Shown here piece after piece: positions 1 through 5,647 of a DNA stretch of 10,648 nt (position 1 is the stretch's first letter; the number at the start of each line of letters is the position of its first letter). Position numbers and translations under genes: made by a program. The notes below the pieces were generated by a model, which did no database searches, had not been told where the DNA came from, and saw only the letters and a list, made by a program, of their open reading frames with translations. Source of the DNA: Firmicutes bacterium UBA3738 (GTDB taxonomy: Bacteria > Bacillota > Clostridia > Peptostreptococcales > Anaerovoracaceae); contig DFGY01000032.1 of assembly GCA_002372505.1 (NCBI GenBank), positions 16,488 through 27,135 of the forward strand, written 5' to 3'.

Positions 1-28
1 AAGCCTGTCCCCGTGAAACGTTCTAATA

Positions 29-37
29 TGATATAAT
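29..37 (+). promoter_or_regulatory. Extended -10 promoter for apbE
   Basis: The sequence reads TGATATAAT: a TG dinucleotide one base before a perfect TATAAT (32-37), the extended -10 pattern that can work without a good -35. No clear -35 is seen 17 bp upstream (about 9-14). Initiation would be expected near 43-45, giving a very short leader that contains only the ribosome binding site of apbE. Confidence 0.6.
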
Positions 38-60
38 ACGGACGGCGAAGCGAGGTGGAT

Positions 61-1113
61 ATGAACGAAAGAACTATAGGGAAAAGATGTGTTTTTGCGG
101 CGGCACTGCTTGTGTCCCTCATTATTGTACTAATGACTGCATGTGGCGGCGACGAAAGCAGCAAGGGGGGCGGTCAGGCGGAACATGTCTCTGACAACGG
201 CTTTTATTTGGATACGGAATGCACCATCACCGTCTATGGAATGTCTGCCGAGGAGGGACAGAAAAATATAGATGGAGCTTTCAAGCTTTGCGAGTATTAC
301 GAGAATCTGCTGAGCAAAACCCTTGAAGGCAGCGATGTTTACAAAATAAATCATGCAGGCGGCGAGCCTGTAAAAGTTGATGATGAGACAAAGAAGGTCA
401 TAGAACTGGGACTTAAAATGTGTGAGGAGTCCGGAGGAAAGTTTGACATTACCATAGGCCGGCTCACGGATCTGTGGGACTTTAAAGCGGAGAATCCAAA
501 GGTGCCCGATGAAGATGACATTGAGGCAGCAATTGAAACAGTCGATTACCGAAATGTGCAGATAGATGGAAGCAACGTAAGCATTAAAGGCGGCCAGTCA
601 CATATAGACTTGGGCGGCATTGCCAAGGGATATATTTCATATAAACTGGCAGAACAGCTTGCTGGCAGCGGCGTGGAGCACGCCATAATAAACCTGGGCG
701 GCAACGTAGTGACCATAGGCGAAAAGCCCGGCGGCGAAAATTGGAATATCGGCATACAGGATCCTAACGGCGAAGGTCAGGAAATACTAGGAGCCACAAA
801 AGCAAAAGAACAGGCCGTCATCACATCGGGAGTCTATGAGCGCAAGTTTGAAAAGCAGGGGAAAATTTATCATCACATTCTCGATCCGAAAACAGGATAT
901 CCGGTAGACAATGACATAGAAGGTGTTACAATAAAGGCAAGCTCTGAGAAGGCCGGAAAGTGCGACGCATACAGTACGATTTGCCTACTTATGGGAGCAA
1001 AAGATGGAAAAGAGTTTATAGAGGATAAAGAAGGTTTTGAAGCCGTGTTCTTTGAAAGAGGAGGAAAGATTACGAAGTCATCCGGAATGGATTTTGAGGA
1101 GATGGAAGAATGA
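61..1113 (+). CDS. apbE: ApbE-family FAD:protein FMN transferase, lipoprotein
   Basis: ApbE proteins act outside the cytoplasmic membrane, transferring FMN from FAD to a Thr/Ser of partner proteins such as RnfG/RnfD, NqrC or other FMN-binding-domain redox proteins. The protein is 350 aa from the ATG chosen here. The N-terminus has basic residues, a hydrophobic stretch and a lipobox ending at Cys28 (LMTAC), so a lipid-anchored extracellular form is expected. Family motifs are present in order: FDITIG (128-133), IDLGGIAKG (182-190), NLGG (211-214), SGVYER (256-261), HHILDPKTGYP (271-281) and DAYST (302-306), whose Asp/Thr take part in metal binding in known ApbE structures. The ATG at 61 is preferred over an in-frame GTG at 55, because GAGG at 52-55 lies 5 nt before the ATG but would overlap the GTG. 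No flavinylated target protein is encoded in this window. The gene overlaps the next one by 4 bp. Confidence 0.93.
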   Translation: MNERTIGKRCVFAAALLVSLIIVLMTACGGDESSKGGGQAEHVSDNGFYLDTECTITVYGMSAEEGQKNIDGAFKLCEYYENLLSKTLEGSDVYKINHAGGEPVKVDDETKKVIELGLKMCEESGGKFDITIGRLTDLWDFKAENPKVPDEDDIEAAIETVDYRNVQIDGSNVSIKGGQSHIDLGGIAKGYISYKLAEQLAGSGVEHAIINLGGNVVTIGEKPGGENWNIGIQDPNGEGQEILGATKAKEQAVITSGVYERKFEKQGKIYHHILDPKTGYPVDNDIEGVTIKASSEKAGKCDAYSTICLLMGAKDGKEFIEDKEGFEAVFFERGGKITKSSGMDFEEMEE

Positions 1114-1769
1114 ATATAAAAGCTATGATATTCGATATGGATGGGGTAATAATGGATTCCATGCACATGTGGAGACATCTGGCATCGGATTATCTGCGCA
1201 GTCAGGGATGCACTCCTGACCCGAATATAAACAGACAGCTCCAGGCCATGAGTATCGGTGAAGGGGCAAAGACAATAAAGGAAGGCTACGGGATTGATAA
1301 AAGCCCCGAAACAATTGCCGATGAAATAGTCAATAGCATAACGGACTTCTACCTTTATGAAGTGGGTCTGCGAGAAGGCTCAAAAGAAGGTTTAAAAGCA
1401 CTGAAGGAAGCTGGAATAAAAATGTGCGTCGCTACATCCACCAATGCCCACCTAGCAGAAGCGGCCCTTGAGCGTTGCGGCGTTATGGAGCATTTTGAGT
1501 TTCTTTTGTCCACTGCCGATGTAGGCGGCGGCAAGGACAGACCTGATATTTTTCTGGAGTGCGCAAGGCGCATGGGAGAAGCTCCGGAAGACACCATGAT
1601 AATAGAAGACTCGCCGGTGGCCATCAGGACGGCCAGGGACGCAGACTTTAAAACCTGTGCCGTATTGGAAGAAAATCAGAAGGAGCTCTTCGACGAACTC
1701 TTTAGGGACGCGGATGTATGCATTACATATCTGACAGAGCTTGTCAAAGTACCGACGCAGTTTGAGTAA
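1110..1769 (+). CDS. HAD superfamily hydrolase (beta-phosphoglucomutase-like phosphatase)
   Basis: This 219-aa protein carries the full set of haloacid dehalogenase motifs. Motif I is DMDGV (Asp9 nucleophile, Asp11 acid/base). Motif II is the Ser/Thr pair in CVATST (109-110). Motif III is Lys142 in GGGKDRPD. Motif IV is IIEDSP (Glu166, Asp167) for Mg2+. The helical cap between motifs I and II places it in subfamily I, like beta-phosphoglucomutase and small phosphosugar or nucleotide phosphatases. The substrate cannot be read from the sequence. It starts within the apbE stop codon (ATGA overlap), so the two are probably translationally coupled. A role related to flavin nucleotides is conceivable from that pairing but is only an inference. 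The length is normal for the family and nothing appears broken. Confidence 0.9.
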   Translation: MNIKAMIFDMDGVIMDSMHMWRHLASDYLRSQGCTPDPNINRQLQAMSIGEGAKTIKEGYGIDKSPETIADEIVNSITDFYLYEVGLREGSKEGLKALKEAGIKMCVATSTNAHLAEAALERCGVMEHFEFLLSTADVGGGKDRPDIFLECARRMGEAPEDTMIIEDSPVAIRTARDADFKTCAVLEENQKELFDELFRDADVCITYLTELVKVPTQFE

Positions 1770-1832
1770 TGGTTGAAGATCTGCGGGAATAGTGCGCTGC
1801 GAATAATAGTTGTGTTATAAGGAGGTATTAAT

Positions 1833-2732
1833 TTGGGGTTATTTAGTAGAGTAAAAGAAGTAGGGGCGAGGCAGCTCCTGGCGTATATAGAAAAGAATCC
1901 GGATGAGAATATTCTCAAGATAGTAGATGGCTTAATCAAATTAAATGTTGCGGGAGCAGGTCACAATGAAGACCTTTTGAAAATCCGCAGCTATCTTTCC
2001 GATCCGTCCAGCAACTGGTACAGGCTTATTCGCAGCCTGTGGATTGACGTTGATGAAAGCATCAGGAAAACCATATTTGAGAATTTGGTTGTCAATGTTG
2101 GTCTAAACAGGGAAGACAGTAAAGCCGCAGCCGGAGGGGAGCTTCCCATGGCTCTGATGATTGACCAAAACCGTAGTGTCGGTATTTCCAAACTACCGCC
2201 TGCTCAGGGAAAGACCCTTGATGAATATGACATGATTATTAGCCGCGGCAAGACCCGTGGCATTTTCGCCTATGTAATAACAGGAGGCGGAGAGACAGTA
2301 TCTGCAGATAATCTCAGAAAGCTGGCCAGAGTTCACAGAGACTGTGTATTCGTTTACATGATGAAGGCCCGGGAGGTCACATCCGGATTTGCCGACATGG
2401 TCTTTGCCGCGAAGAACATAGTTCCCATGGTTGATTACAAGAATGCAGGAGAGGCCTTGAGAATTATGAAAGCCAGGAAACTTATTTTCGGCGTTACCGC
2501 AGCCTGCGCAGAGGGTAACGCTTCAGAAATTGCGTCAGAAAAATTCATTGACGACGCAGTAGCCGGAGGAGCCAAGCTGGCGTGGCTTGTTGAAGATATA
2601 AGCGGAATCCCGGAAGAAGCAAGCAAAAGAATATACGAAAGAGTGCTGGCGTGCAGAGAAACCAAAGAAATATTGGAAGTTGACTTTATATACGAAGAAA
2701 AGTTTGTAGGCGGCAGGGTGGACGGAGTATAG
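1833..2732 (+). CDS. Radical-SAM-like protein lacking the Fe-S cysteine motif (putative pseudoenzyme)
   Basis: The protein has 299 aa from a TTG start. GGAGG at 1821-1825 sits 7 nt upstream, which decides the start. From memory of the family, several stretches align with a clostridial radical SAM protein family of about 450-460 aa: NWYRLIRSLWIDVD (61-74), the following IFENLVVN (81-88), GGELPMALMID (101-111), the TGGGET segment (150-155, matching the SAM-binding GGE motif), KNIVPMV (194-200) and GAKLAWL (246-252). In those relatives the residues just after the ALMID-like strand contain CxxxCxxC, which ligates the [4Fe-4S] cluster. Here that place (112-127) has no cysteine at all. The only cysteines are 171, 225 and 274, not in cluster spacing. 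A segment near 200-203 and the C-terminal third also look shortened. The reading frame is intact with regular codon use, so it is not an obvious pseudogene. The function is unknown. It is probably cotranscribed with apbE and the HAD gene (63-bp gap, no terminator seen). Confidence 0.7.
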   Translation: MGLFSRVKEVGARQLLAYIEKNPDENILKIVDGLIKLNVAGAGHNEDLLKIRSYLSDPSSNWYRLIRSLWIDVDESIRKTIFENLVVNVGLNREDSKAAAGGELPMALMIDQNRSVGISKLPPAQGKTLDEYDMIISRGKTRGIFAYVITGGGETVSADNLRKLARVHRDCVFVYMMKAREVTSGFADMVFAAKNIVPMVDYKNAGEALRIMKARKLIFGVTAACAEGNASEIASEKFIDDAVAGGAKLAWLVEDISGIPEEASKRIYERVLACRETKEILEVDFIYEEKFVGGRVDGV

Positions 2733-2750
2733 TATAAAGAAAAATATATA

Positions 2751-2779
2751 TTGACATTATATCCCATTATAACTATAAT
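2751..2779 (+). promoter_or_regulatory. Consensus sigma-A promoter for the YdbC-like gene
   Basis: TTGACA (2751-2756) and TATAAT (2774-2779) are both perfect and separated by exactly 17 bp. The expected start is near 2786, leaving a leader of about 50 nt. The leader holds a weak possible hairpin (TCATC near 2789 with GATGA near 2803) before the ribosome binding site at 2826-2830. Confidence 0.88.
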
Positions 2780-2837
2780 AAACCTATCATCCGGCGAACG
2801 ATGAGTGCGGACCGACTTTTTGAAAGGAGGCGTGCCA

Positions 2838-3074
2838 ATGGCAGTCGAAAGAGATGGAGAATTGACCTTTGAAGTTATTGAGGAAATTGGTAAGATCAAT
2901 ACCTTCAAAAATGGTTGGTCCAAGGAGCTGAATAGAGTCAGCTGGAATGGTGGAGATCCCAAATACGATATCCGTGAGTGGGATGAGAACCATGAAAGAA
3001 TGAGCAAGGGTATAACTTTGTTCGATTACGAGTTAAAAAAGTTATACGAATTGCTGAAAAGCAGGGAGATGTAG
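2838..3074 (+). CDS. YdbC/PC4-like single-stranded nucleic acid binding protein
   Basis: This small protein (78 aa) matches the bacterial YdbC family, which has the PC4/Sub1 transcription-coactivator fold and binds single-stranded DNA as a dimer in the characterised lactococcal member. The family hallmark is visible: a beta-strand with FEVIEEIG (about 10-17), then GWSKELNRVSWNG (26-38), PKYDIREW (41-48) and a C-terminal helix after GITLFDYEL. The ATG at 2838 is chosen because GGAGG at 2826-2830 lies 7 nt upstream. An upstream in-frame GTG at 2805 would place that site inside the gene. The gene has its own perfect promoter and a possible terminator behind it, so it is probably monocistronic and well expressed. 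Its cellular role, perhaps in transcription or ssDNA handling, is not known. Confidence 0.85.
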   Translation: MAVERDGELTFEVIEEIGKINTFKNGWSKELNRVSWNGGDPKYDIREWDENHERMSKGITLFDYELKKLYELLKSREM

Positions 3075-3111
3075 CTTGAAAACATCCCTGAATCATGTCG
3101 ATGCAAACAGA

Positions 3112-3139
3112 AGCGGCGGGCATTTGCCTTGCTGCTTTT
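3112..3139 (+). terminator. Possible rho-independent terminator after the YdbC-like gene
   Basis: AGCGGCGGGC (3112-3121) pairs with GCCTTGCTGCT (3126-3136) through Watson-Crick and two G-U pairs with one bulged T, around the loop ATTT. A short, interrupted T tract follows (TTTTACTTT from 3136). The stem is good but the T tract is weak, so termination may be partial. Confidence 0.5.
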
Positions 3140-3152
3140 ACTTTGATATACT
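3124..3152 (+). promoter_or_regulatory. Probable promoter for the nucleoside kinase
   Basis: TTGCCT (3124-3129) is spaced 17 bp from TATACT (3147-3152), and the -10 is extended by TG at 3144-3145. The expected start is near 3159, only a few bases before GGAGG (3161-3165), so the mRNA would have an extremely short leader. The promoter overlaps the 3' arm of the preceding terminator hairpin. Confidence 0.5.
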
Positions 3153-3173
3153 CCATTAAAGGAGGATAGACCT

Positions 3174-4835
3174 ATGAAAATCAGACTGAAGATTAATCCG
3201 GATTCGGAATACATAGAAGAGGAAGTAAAGCAGGGCACCACAATTAAAGACCTGTATTTAGAACATAAGGATGAACTCGAAAACACTGTCCTCGCCGCAA
3301 AGGTGGACAACAGGTATCAGGGACTCATGAATAAGCTTAACAAGAGCTGCACAGTGGAGTTCCTGGATCTTAGAGCCCATGTAGGCAGACTCGTGTATCA
3401 GCACGGTATGATAATGATTTACCTTAAGGCTATAGAGGAAACTTTAGGTCGTCATAAGGTTGACGTGCAGTATGCCCTGAGCAAGGGGCTGTATACGGAA
3501 ATAGACGATGGGGAAGAAGTCAGCGAGTCCGACCTTGACAAGATTCGCAAAAAGATGGAAGAAATCGTCGAGGCGGATATTCCCTTTGAAAAGAAAACAG
3601 CCGACAGAGAGCAGGCCATGAAACAACTTGAGGAGGCAGGCCTGTCGGAAAAAATAAAGCTACTCACAGAGGCGAAGGACTTAAAGAAATTTGATTACTA
3701 CACCCTGGAAGGATTCCACAATTTCTTCTACGGATTCATGGTGCCTTCCACAGGATACATCAAAGGCTTTACCTTAAGAACCTACAGAAGGGGTATACTT
3801 CTGGCCCTGCCTCAGGAAAGAACAGGCTCCGGACTTCAGTACATTGACGACCGCAAGCTCTACGGAGCATTCATAGAGACTCAAAGGTGGCAGAAGCTGC
3901 TGGGCATTCCCTTTGTGACAGATCTAAATATTAAACTCAAAAAAGGCGAAGAAAAGGAAATCATCCAGCTTTCCGAAGCTCTCCAGGAGCAGAGGATAAT
4001 CGAGCTGGCCCAGAGAATCGTGGCGGAAAAGCGCAGAATAATTCTCATATCCGGTCCTTCATCATCAGGCAAGACCACCTTCGCCAGAAGACTGTGCATC
4101 CAGCTTAAAGTAAACGGCAAGAATCCCCTCTACCTTGGAACGGACGACTACTTCGTTGAAAGGGAAGATACGCCTCTTAACGAAAAAGGGGAGAGGGATT
4201 ACGAATGTCTGGAGGCTGTGGACATAGAACTTTTCAACAAAGATATGAACGACCTGCTGGAAGGAAAGGAAGTAGACCTTCCCACCTTCGACTTCATTGA
4301 AGGCAAGAAGACCTTCGGGGAAAGAATCACAAGCATCAGAAGAGAAGATCCCATAGTAATTGAAGGAATCCATGCCCTTAACGGCAAGCTTACACCTTCA
4401 ATAGACGACAACGAAAAATTCAAAATTTATATCAGCCCTCTGACTCAGCTGAACATAGACGACCACAACAGAATATCAATTACCGACTCTCGCATGCTGA
4501 GGAGAATCGTAAGGGACTATCAGTTCAGAGGTCATTCCGCAAAGGACACAATAAAGGCCTGGCCTCAGGTGAGAGCCGGGGAAAACAAGAATGTATTTCC
4601 ATATAACGGTGAAGCCGATGTGTTCATGAATTCCATGCACGTATACGAAATAGGGGTGCTGAAAAAGTACGCCAAGCCCCTGCTGGAGGCTATCACACCT
4701 GAAGATGAAGAGTATGCAGAGGCACAAAGATTGCTGCAATTCCTCAATTTCTTCAGGGAGCTGGAGCACGATGAATACATCGTAAACAACTCCCTTCTCA
4801 GAGAATTCATAGGCGGCAGCATATTTGTGGACTAA
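3174..4835 (+). CDS. Nucleoside (uridine-type) kinase with ThrRS-like N-terminal domains
   Basis: The 553-aa protein has two parts. Residues 1 to about 65 resemble a TGS domain. About 66-200 resemble the second N-terminal (editing-type) domain of threonyl-tRNA synthetase, with VYQHGMIM where the synthetase has an HSxxH motif, so the second histidine is lost and editing is unlikely. Residues from about 285 form a phosphoribulokinase/uridine kinase domain with Walker A GPSSSGKTT (294-302), DDYF (324-327), EGIHAL (397-402) and an arginine-rich lid (RMLRRIVRDYQFRG, 440-453). Proteins of this architecture are common in Firmicutes and annotated as nucleoside kinases; ATP-dependent phosphorylation of uridine or cytidine in pyrimidine salvage is the likely reaction, not proven. 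GGAGG at 3161-3165 is 8 nt before the ATG. It is followed by a strong terminator. Confidence 0.9.
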   Translation: MKIRLKINPDSEYIEEEVKQGTTIKDLYLEHKDELENTVLAAKVDNRYQGLMNKLNKSCTVEFLDLRAHVGRLVYQHGMIMIYLKAIEETLGRHKVDVQYALSKGLYTEIDDGEEVSESDLDKIRKKMEEIVEADIPFEKKTADREQAMKQLEEAGLSEKIKLLTEAKDLKKFDYYTLEGFHNFFYGFMVPSTGYIKGFTLRTYRRGILLALPQERTGSGLQYIDDRKLYGAFIETQRWQKLLGIPFVTDLNIKLKKGEEKEIIQLSEALQEQRIIELAQRIVAEKRRIILISGPSSSGKTTFARRLCIQLKVNGKNPLYLGTDDYFVEREDTPLNEKGERDYECLEAVDIELFNKDMNDLLEGKEVDLPTFDFIEGKKTFGERITSIRREDPIVIEGIHALNGKLTPSIDDNEKFKIYISPLTQLNIDDHNRISITDSRMLRRIVRDYQFRGHSAKDTIKAWPQVRAGENKNVFPYNGEADVFMNSMHVYEIGVLKKYAKPLLEAITPEDEEYAEAQRLLQFLNFFRELEHDEYIVNNSLLREFIGGSIFVD

Positions 4836-4855
4836 AATTCAAAAATCAATATATA

Positions 4856-4885
4856 GGGGCCCCAAGGCTTGCGGACCCTTTTTTT
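4856..4885 (+). terminator. Rho-independent terminator after the nucleoside kinase
   Basis: A hairpin formed by AGGGGCCCAA (4856-4865) and TTGCGGACCCT (4869-4879) with loop GGC, one G-A mismatch and one bulged C, is followed by an uninterrupted run of seven T (4879-4885). It lies 20 bp past the kinase stop codon and insulates the S10 operon from upstream transcription. Confidence 0.85.
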
Positions 4886-4984
4886 ATACTATAAAGAGGG
4901 GTGTGGAATTGTCGAAAAACAAACGCGCGGAAACGTGTTAGGGAGATGCGCCCCGAAGGCATTGAAAATGCTTGATTTTACCGT
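4886..4984 (+). other. Gene-free stretch with three short GC-rich hairpins
   Basis: No convincing gene is present between the kinase terminator and the S10 promoter. Three short inverted repeats lie in a row: ACGCG/CGTGT (4923-4927 with 4934-4938), GGG/CCC (4941-4943 with 4951-4953) and GCATT/AATGC (4959-4963 with 4967-4971), the last followed by TTGATTTTA. They could belong to a small RNA or be chance; no good promoter is seen for them. A 67-codon frame through here (4869-5072) overlaps the terminator and the S10 promoter, lacks a ribosome binding site and is not accepted. Confidence 0.3.
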
Positions 4985-5046
4985 CAAAAATTCTTCAAAA
5001 AAACTTCAAAAAAAGTCTTGCATTACTATCTTCTTTAATATATACT
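4985..5046 (+). promoter_or_regulatory. S10 operon promoter with A-tract upstream element
   Basis: TTGCAT (5018-5023) and TATACT (5041-5046) are separated by exactly 17 bp. Immediately upstream are three A-tracts at 4986-4990, 4997-5003 and 5008-5014, spaced about one helical turn apart. This is the pattern of intrinsically curved DNA and of UP elements bound by the RNA polymerase alpha subunit, as expected for a highly expressed, growth-controlled ribosomal operon. The transcript should start near 5053. Confidence 0.82.
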
Positions 5047-5052
5047 ACAAAA

Positions 5053-5244
5053 GCTTGCGACAAAGGCGTTGAAGTGGGAAGTTGCTGAGCTATCAGGTAA
5101 TTTCCACCGAGAATTGCCCCCGCCGGACGGGGACGAAGGGAGCGCCCGGGTAATGCCTTGTGGTAAACCACAGCAAACACACGGTCGCGTGTCGCGATAA
5201 AAATCCCTTGTACGAGAATAGCGCAATCGGTACAAAATCAATGA
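5053..5244 (+). promoter_or_regulatory. Structured 5' leader of the S10 operon
   Basis: About 200 nt separate the promoter from rpsJ. By eye the leader contains four elements. (A) A long hairpin pairs GTGGGAA (5074-5080) with TTTCCAC (5101-5107) and has an inner CTGA/TCAG stem with loop GCTA. (B) A junction is closed by ATTGCCC (5113-5119) and GGGTAAT (5148-5154), enclosing CCG/CGG (about 5120-5130) and GGG-AGCG-CCC (5138-5147) arms. (C) TGTGG-TAAA-CCACA spans 5159-5172. (D) ACACG-GTCG-CGTGT spans 5179-5192. In E. coli the S10 leader is the site of autogenous control by L4; a similar role here is inference. No T-rich terminator is seen in the leader, so control at translation or by a remodelled fold seems more likely than simple attenuation. 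No known riboswitch or T-box consensus was recognised. Confidence 0.6.
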
Positions 5245-5258
5245 AAAGGAGAACAAAC

Positions 5259-5570
5259 ATGAGCGAACTTCAAAAGATCAGAATCAAACTCAAGGCTTAC
5301 GATCACGCACTGCTGGACAGATCCGCAGCAAAGATCGTAGACACGGCAAAGAAGACCGGAGCCGAAGTAAGAGGCCCCATTCCACTGCCGACAGAAAAGG
5401 AAGTTGTGACAATCTTAAGAGCTGTCCACAAGTATAAGGACTCAAGAGAACAGTTCGAGCAGAGAACTCACAAAAGACTTATCGACATTACGAGCGCTAC
5501 AGCCAAGACAACGGATGCTCTCACAAAGCTGGAGCTTCCCGCAGGCGTAGACATAGAAATCAAATTATAG
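5259..5570 (+). CDS. rpsJ: 30S ribosomal protein S10 (uS10)
   Basis: The product is 103 aa, the normal length for bacterial S10. S10 sits in the 30S head and, as NusE, also joins NusB in transcription antitermination. Conserved sequence covers nearly the whole protein: KIRIKLKAYDH near the start, the GPIPLPTEK loop (about 45-53), which reaches toward the decoding region, and EQRTHKRLIDI. The ATG at 5259 is preceded by AAGGAG (5246-5251) at 7 nt. Longer in-frame starts at 5160 (GTG) and 5241 (ATG) would run into the structured leader and extend the protein beyond all normal S10 lengths. It is the first gene of the S10 operon and is followed by an unusually long 77-bp gap for this operon. Confidence 0.98.
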   Translation: MSELQKIRIKLKAYDHALLDRSAAKIVDTAKKTGAEVRGPIPLPTEKEVVTILRAVHKYKDSREQFEQRTHKRLIDITSATAKTTDALTKLELPAGVDIEIKL

Positions 5571-5574
5571 TCAT

Positions 5575-5621
5575 TAAGGGAACTCCCCTTAGTATGATCG
5601 CCCCGAAGGGCGGGAGCGATC
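5575..5621 (+). other. Two hairpins between rpsJ and rplC
   Basis: TAAGGG (5575-5580) pairs with CCCTTA (5586-5591) around a 5-nt loop. Next, GATCGC (5596-5601) pairs perfectly with GCGATC (5616-5621) and encloses a CCC-GAA-GGG stem-loop (5602-5610), leaving a one-sided CGGGA bulge (5611-5615). No T run follows, so neither looks like a terminator. Possible roles are RNA processing, protection, or a binding site for an operon product such as L3 or L4; these are inferences. Confidence 0.5.
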
Positions 5622-5647
5622 CGCTGTAAGATTCAAGGAGGTTGAAT

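Noticed and set aside
1037..1219. 60-codon plus-strand frame overlapping apbE and the HAD gene
   Set aside because: It is out of frame with two well-recognised genes and has no features of its own.
1770..1832. Separate promoter for the radical-SAM-like gene
   Set aside because: TTGAAG at 1773 has no matching -10 at usable spacing, so cotranscription with the HAD gene is simpler.
2435..3007. 190-codon antisense frame across the radical-SAM-like gene end and YdbC-like gene
   Set aside because: It spans a perfect plus-strand promoter and two plus-strand genes with good ribosome binding sites, and its translation shows no recognisable domain.
4869..5072. 67-codon plus-strand frame between the kinase and S10 genes
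   Set aside because: It begins within the terminator hairpin, crosses the S10 promoter, has no ribosome binding site and encodes a Lys/Ser-rich sequence from A-tracts.
5160..5258. Extended N-terminus for S10 from a GTG at 5160
   Set aside because: S10 proteins start at the MSELQKIRIKL-type sequence. The ATG at 5259 has a well-placed ribosome binding site, and the upstream part forms RNA hairpins.
5053..5258. Known riboswitch or T-box in the S10 leader
   Set aside because: I looked for the T-box GGUGG-type sequence and for purine, glycine, c-di-GMP, guanidine and similar consensus cores and did not recognise any. A covariance search would be needed to be sure.
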